Assembly (NCBI RefSeq): GCF_000720725.1
Contig: NZ_JOCQ01000190.1
Coordinates: 1-6,013 of the forward strand
Direction: 5' to 3'
DNA from: Streptomyces rimosus subsp. rimosus
GTDB lineage: Bacteria > Actinomycetota > Actinomycetes > Streptomycetales > Streptomycetaceae
DNA length: 6,013 bases
Part shown: piece by piece, positions 5,525 through 6,013 of the stretch
Position numbering within the stretch: the first letter of the stretch is position 1
How the letters are laid out: the number at the start of each line of letters is the position of its first letter
Program-made: the position numbers and the translations under genes
Notes under the pieces: generated by a model
Database searches by the model: none
Seen by the model: the letters and a program-made list of their open reading frames with translations, nothing else
Told to the model about the DNA's origin: nothing

Positions 5525-5566
5525 CCGATCGAAAGCGGCGACCGGGTCGACCACAATGATCGGCCG
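5522..5566 (+). repeat. overlapping 9-bp inverted repeat, alternative to the preceding hairpin
   Basis: CGGCCGATC (5522-5530) is exactly complementary to GATCGGCCG (5558-5566), with 27 nt between. Its left arm shares three bases with the right arm of the hairpin at 5496-5524, so the two structures compete in part. Within and after it lie near-identical 11-nt direct repeats GGTCGACCACA (5545-5555) and GGTCGAGCACA (5571-5581), 26 nt apart. Together these could form an operator or a switchable leader ahead of the gene at 5618; no known binding-site family was recognised. Confidence 0.4.
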
Positions 5567-5617
5567 CGGCGGTCGAGCACATCGACCGGTCTGACCAGAA
5601 GGGGCGGCGGAGGGTAC

Positions 5618-6013
5618 ATGTCGGGAGAACCGGGGCGGCAGGGAGTGCCGGGGGAGACGGGGCCGGGAGAGACGGGAATGCCGGTGCCGACGGTGCCGCC
5701 GATGCCTGGGTACGCGCCGGGGACGATGCCCGGGGCATCCGGGGCTGTGCCCGGGGTGCTTGGTGCGTTCGGTGCGCCTGGTGCGCTTGGTGCGTCTGGT
5801 GTGCCTGGCGCGCCTGGTGTACCCGGTGCCATGCCCACGGTGGGTGCCGGGCCGCTGCCCGCGGGACCGCTGCCAGCGGGGCCGCTTCCCGCCGGTCCGC
5901 TGCCCGAGGCCGCGCCCGCGCCTGTACCCGTATCCGCGGCCCCGCCCGTCCCCCTGGCGAAGCAGGCATACGCGCCTGCTCCCACCCATACCCCCACCCA
6001 TAACCCCACGCAC
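5618..6013 (+). CDS. partial: repeat-rich protein with collagen-like N-terminus, function unknown
   Basis: Open from ATG 5618 to the window edge: 132 residues seen, C-terminus missing. A good ribosome-binding site (GGAGG, 5609-5613, four-base spacer) supports the start. The visible part has no signal peptide or membrane segment and is wholly low-complexity. It holds Gly-X-Y triplets at residues 3-14, nine consecutive Gly-X-Y triplets at 46-72 (Gly-Ala/Val-Pro/Leu/Ser types), four GPLPA/E pentapeptides at 78-97, an Ala/Pro-rich stretch at 98-114, and a Thr-His-Pro/Asn tract at 123-132. Such a tail commonly precedes a folded domain outside the view. Its position after eccD suggests a secretion-associated or cytosolic partner protein, but the function is not identifiable from what is seen. 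It does not resemble the N-termini of EccB, EccC, EccE or mycosin. It may be co-transcribed with eccD or have its own promoter in the 128-bp gap. Confidence 0.75.
   Translation, partial: MSGEPGRQGVPGETGPGETGMPVPTVPPMPGYAPGTMPGASGAVPGVLGAFGAPGALGASGVPGAPGVPGAMPTVGAGPLPAGPLPAGPLPAGPLPEAAPAPVPVSAAPPVPLAKQAYAPAPTHTPTHNPTH
5753..5833 (+). repeat. 9-nt in-frame repeat encoding Gly-X-Y (collagen-like)
   Basis: Nine 9-nt units (approximately GGTGCGCCT) encode GVL GAF GAP GAL GAS GVP GAP GVP GAM. Many units use GGT, CCT, CTT and TCT, with T at the third position, unlike the G/C-ending codons of neighbouring genes. This points to recent expansion of a short unit rather than long-term selection of codons. 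It is followed by a 15-nt repeat for GPLPA (5849-5908). Confidence 0.8.

Overview
The window is very GC-rich, with strong G/C at third codon positions and frequent GTG starts. Its protein families (Sensor-domain NarL-type histidine kinases, an RDD membrane protein, an EccD-type secretion protein) point to an actinomycete, most likely Streptomyces or a close relative. The organism call is inference from composition and gene content; no rRNA or tRNA gene is present.

Left half, minus strand (1-3313): two tandem paralogous sensor histidine kinases, called here HK1 (117-1430) and HK2 (2021-3313). Each has an N-terminal 'putative sensor' membrane domain, a HisKA_3 dimerisation/phosphoacceptor helix and a HATPase_c domain. 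The last ~207 residues align without gaps at roughly 80% identity by hand count, and parts are almost identical at the DNA level, so this is a gene duplication. HK2 differs in lacking ~51 residues at the end of the sensor domain and in carrying a basic C-terminal tail. No response regulator is encoded in the window. The ~590 bp between the kinases contains no convincing gene, but holds a degenerate 19-nt tandem array, a short 18-nt array, a perfect 11-bp inverted repeat and a promoter-proximal motif. That motif recurs with one mismatch upstream of HK2.

Centre (3314-3457): a divergent intergenic region between HK2 and a rightward gene set. It holds the second copy of the motif and, directly next to it, a strong stem-loop just before the RDD gene.

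Right half, plus strand (3458-6013): a gene for an RDD-family membrane protein with a YGQQ-rich hexapeptide-repeat N-terminus. It is followed 13 nt later by an EccD-like type VII (ESX) secretion membrane protein with a ubiquitin-like N-domain and about 11 membrane segments. After a 128-bp gap with overlapping inverted repeats comes the 5' part of a third gene. The visible 132 residues of that gene are low-complexity (collagen-like Gly-X-Y, GPLPA and Thr-His-Pro repeats) and it runs off the window. RDD and eccD look like one transcription unit; the third gene may be separately controlled.

Overall reading: a cell-envelope signalling block (duplicated sensor kinases, possibly sharing one regulator) lies back to back with a secretion-related membrane operon. 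The most unusual items are the shared 18-bp motif at both kinases, the 19-nt non-coding minisatellite, the shortened HK2 sensor domain, and the two repeat-rich proteins flanking EccD.
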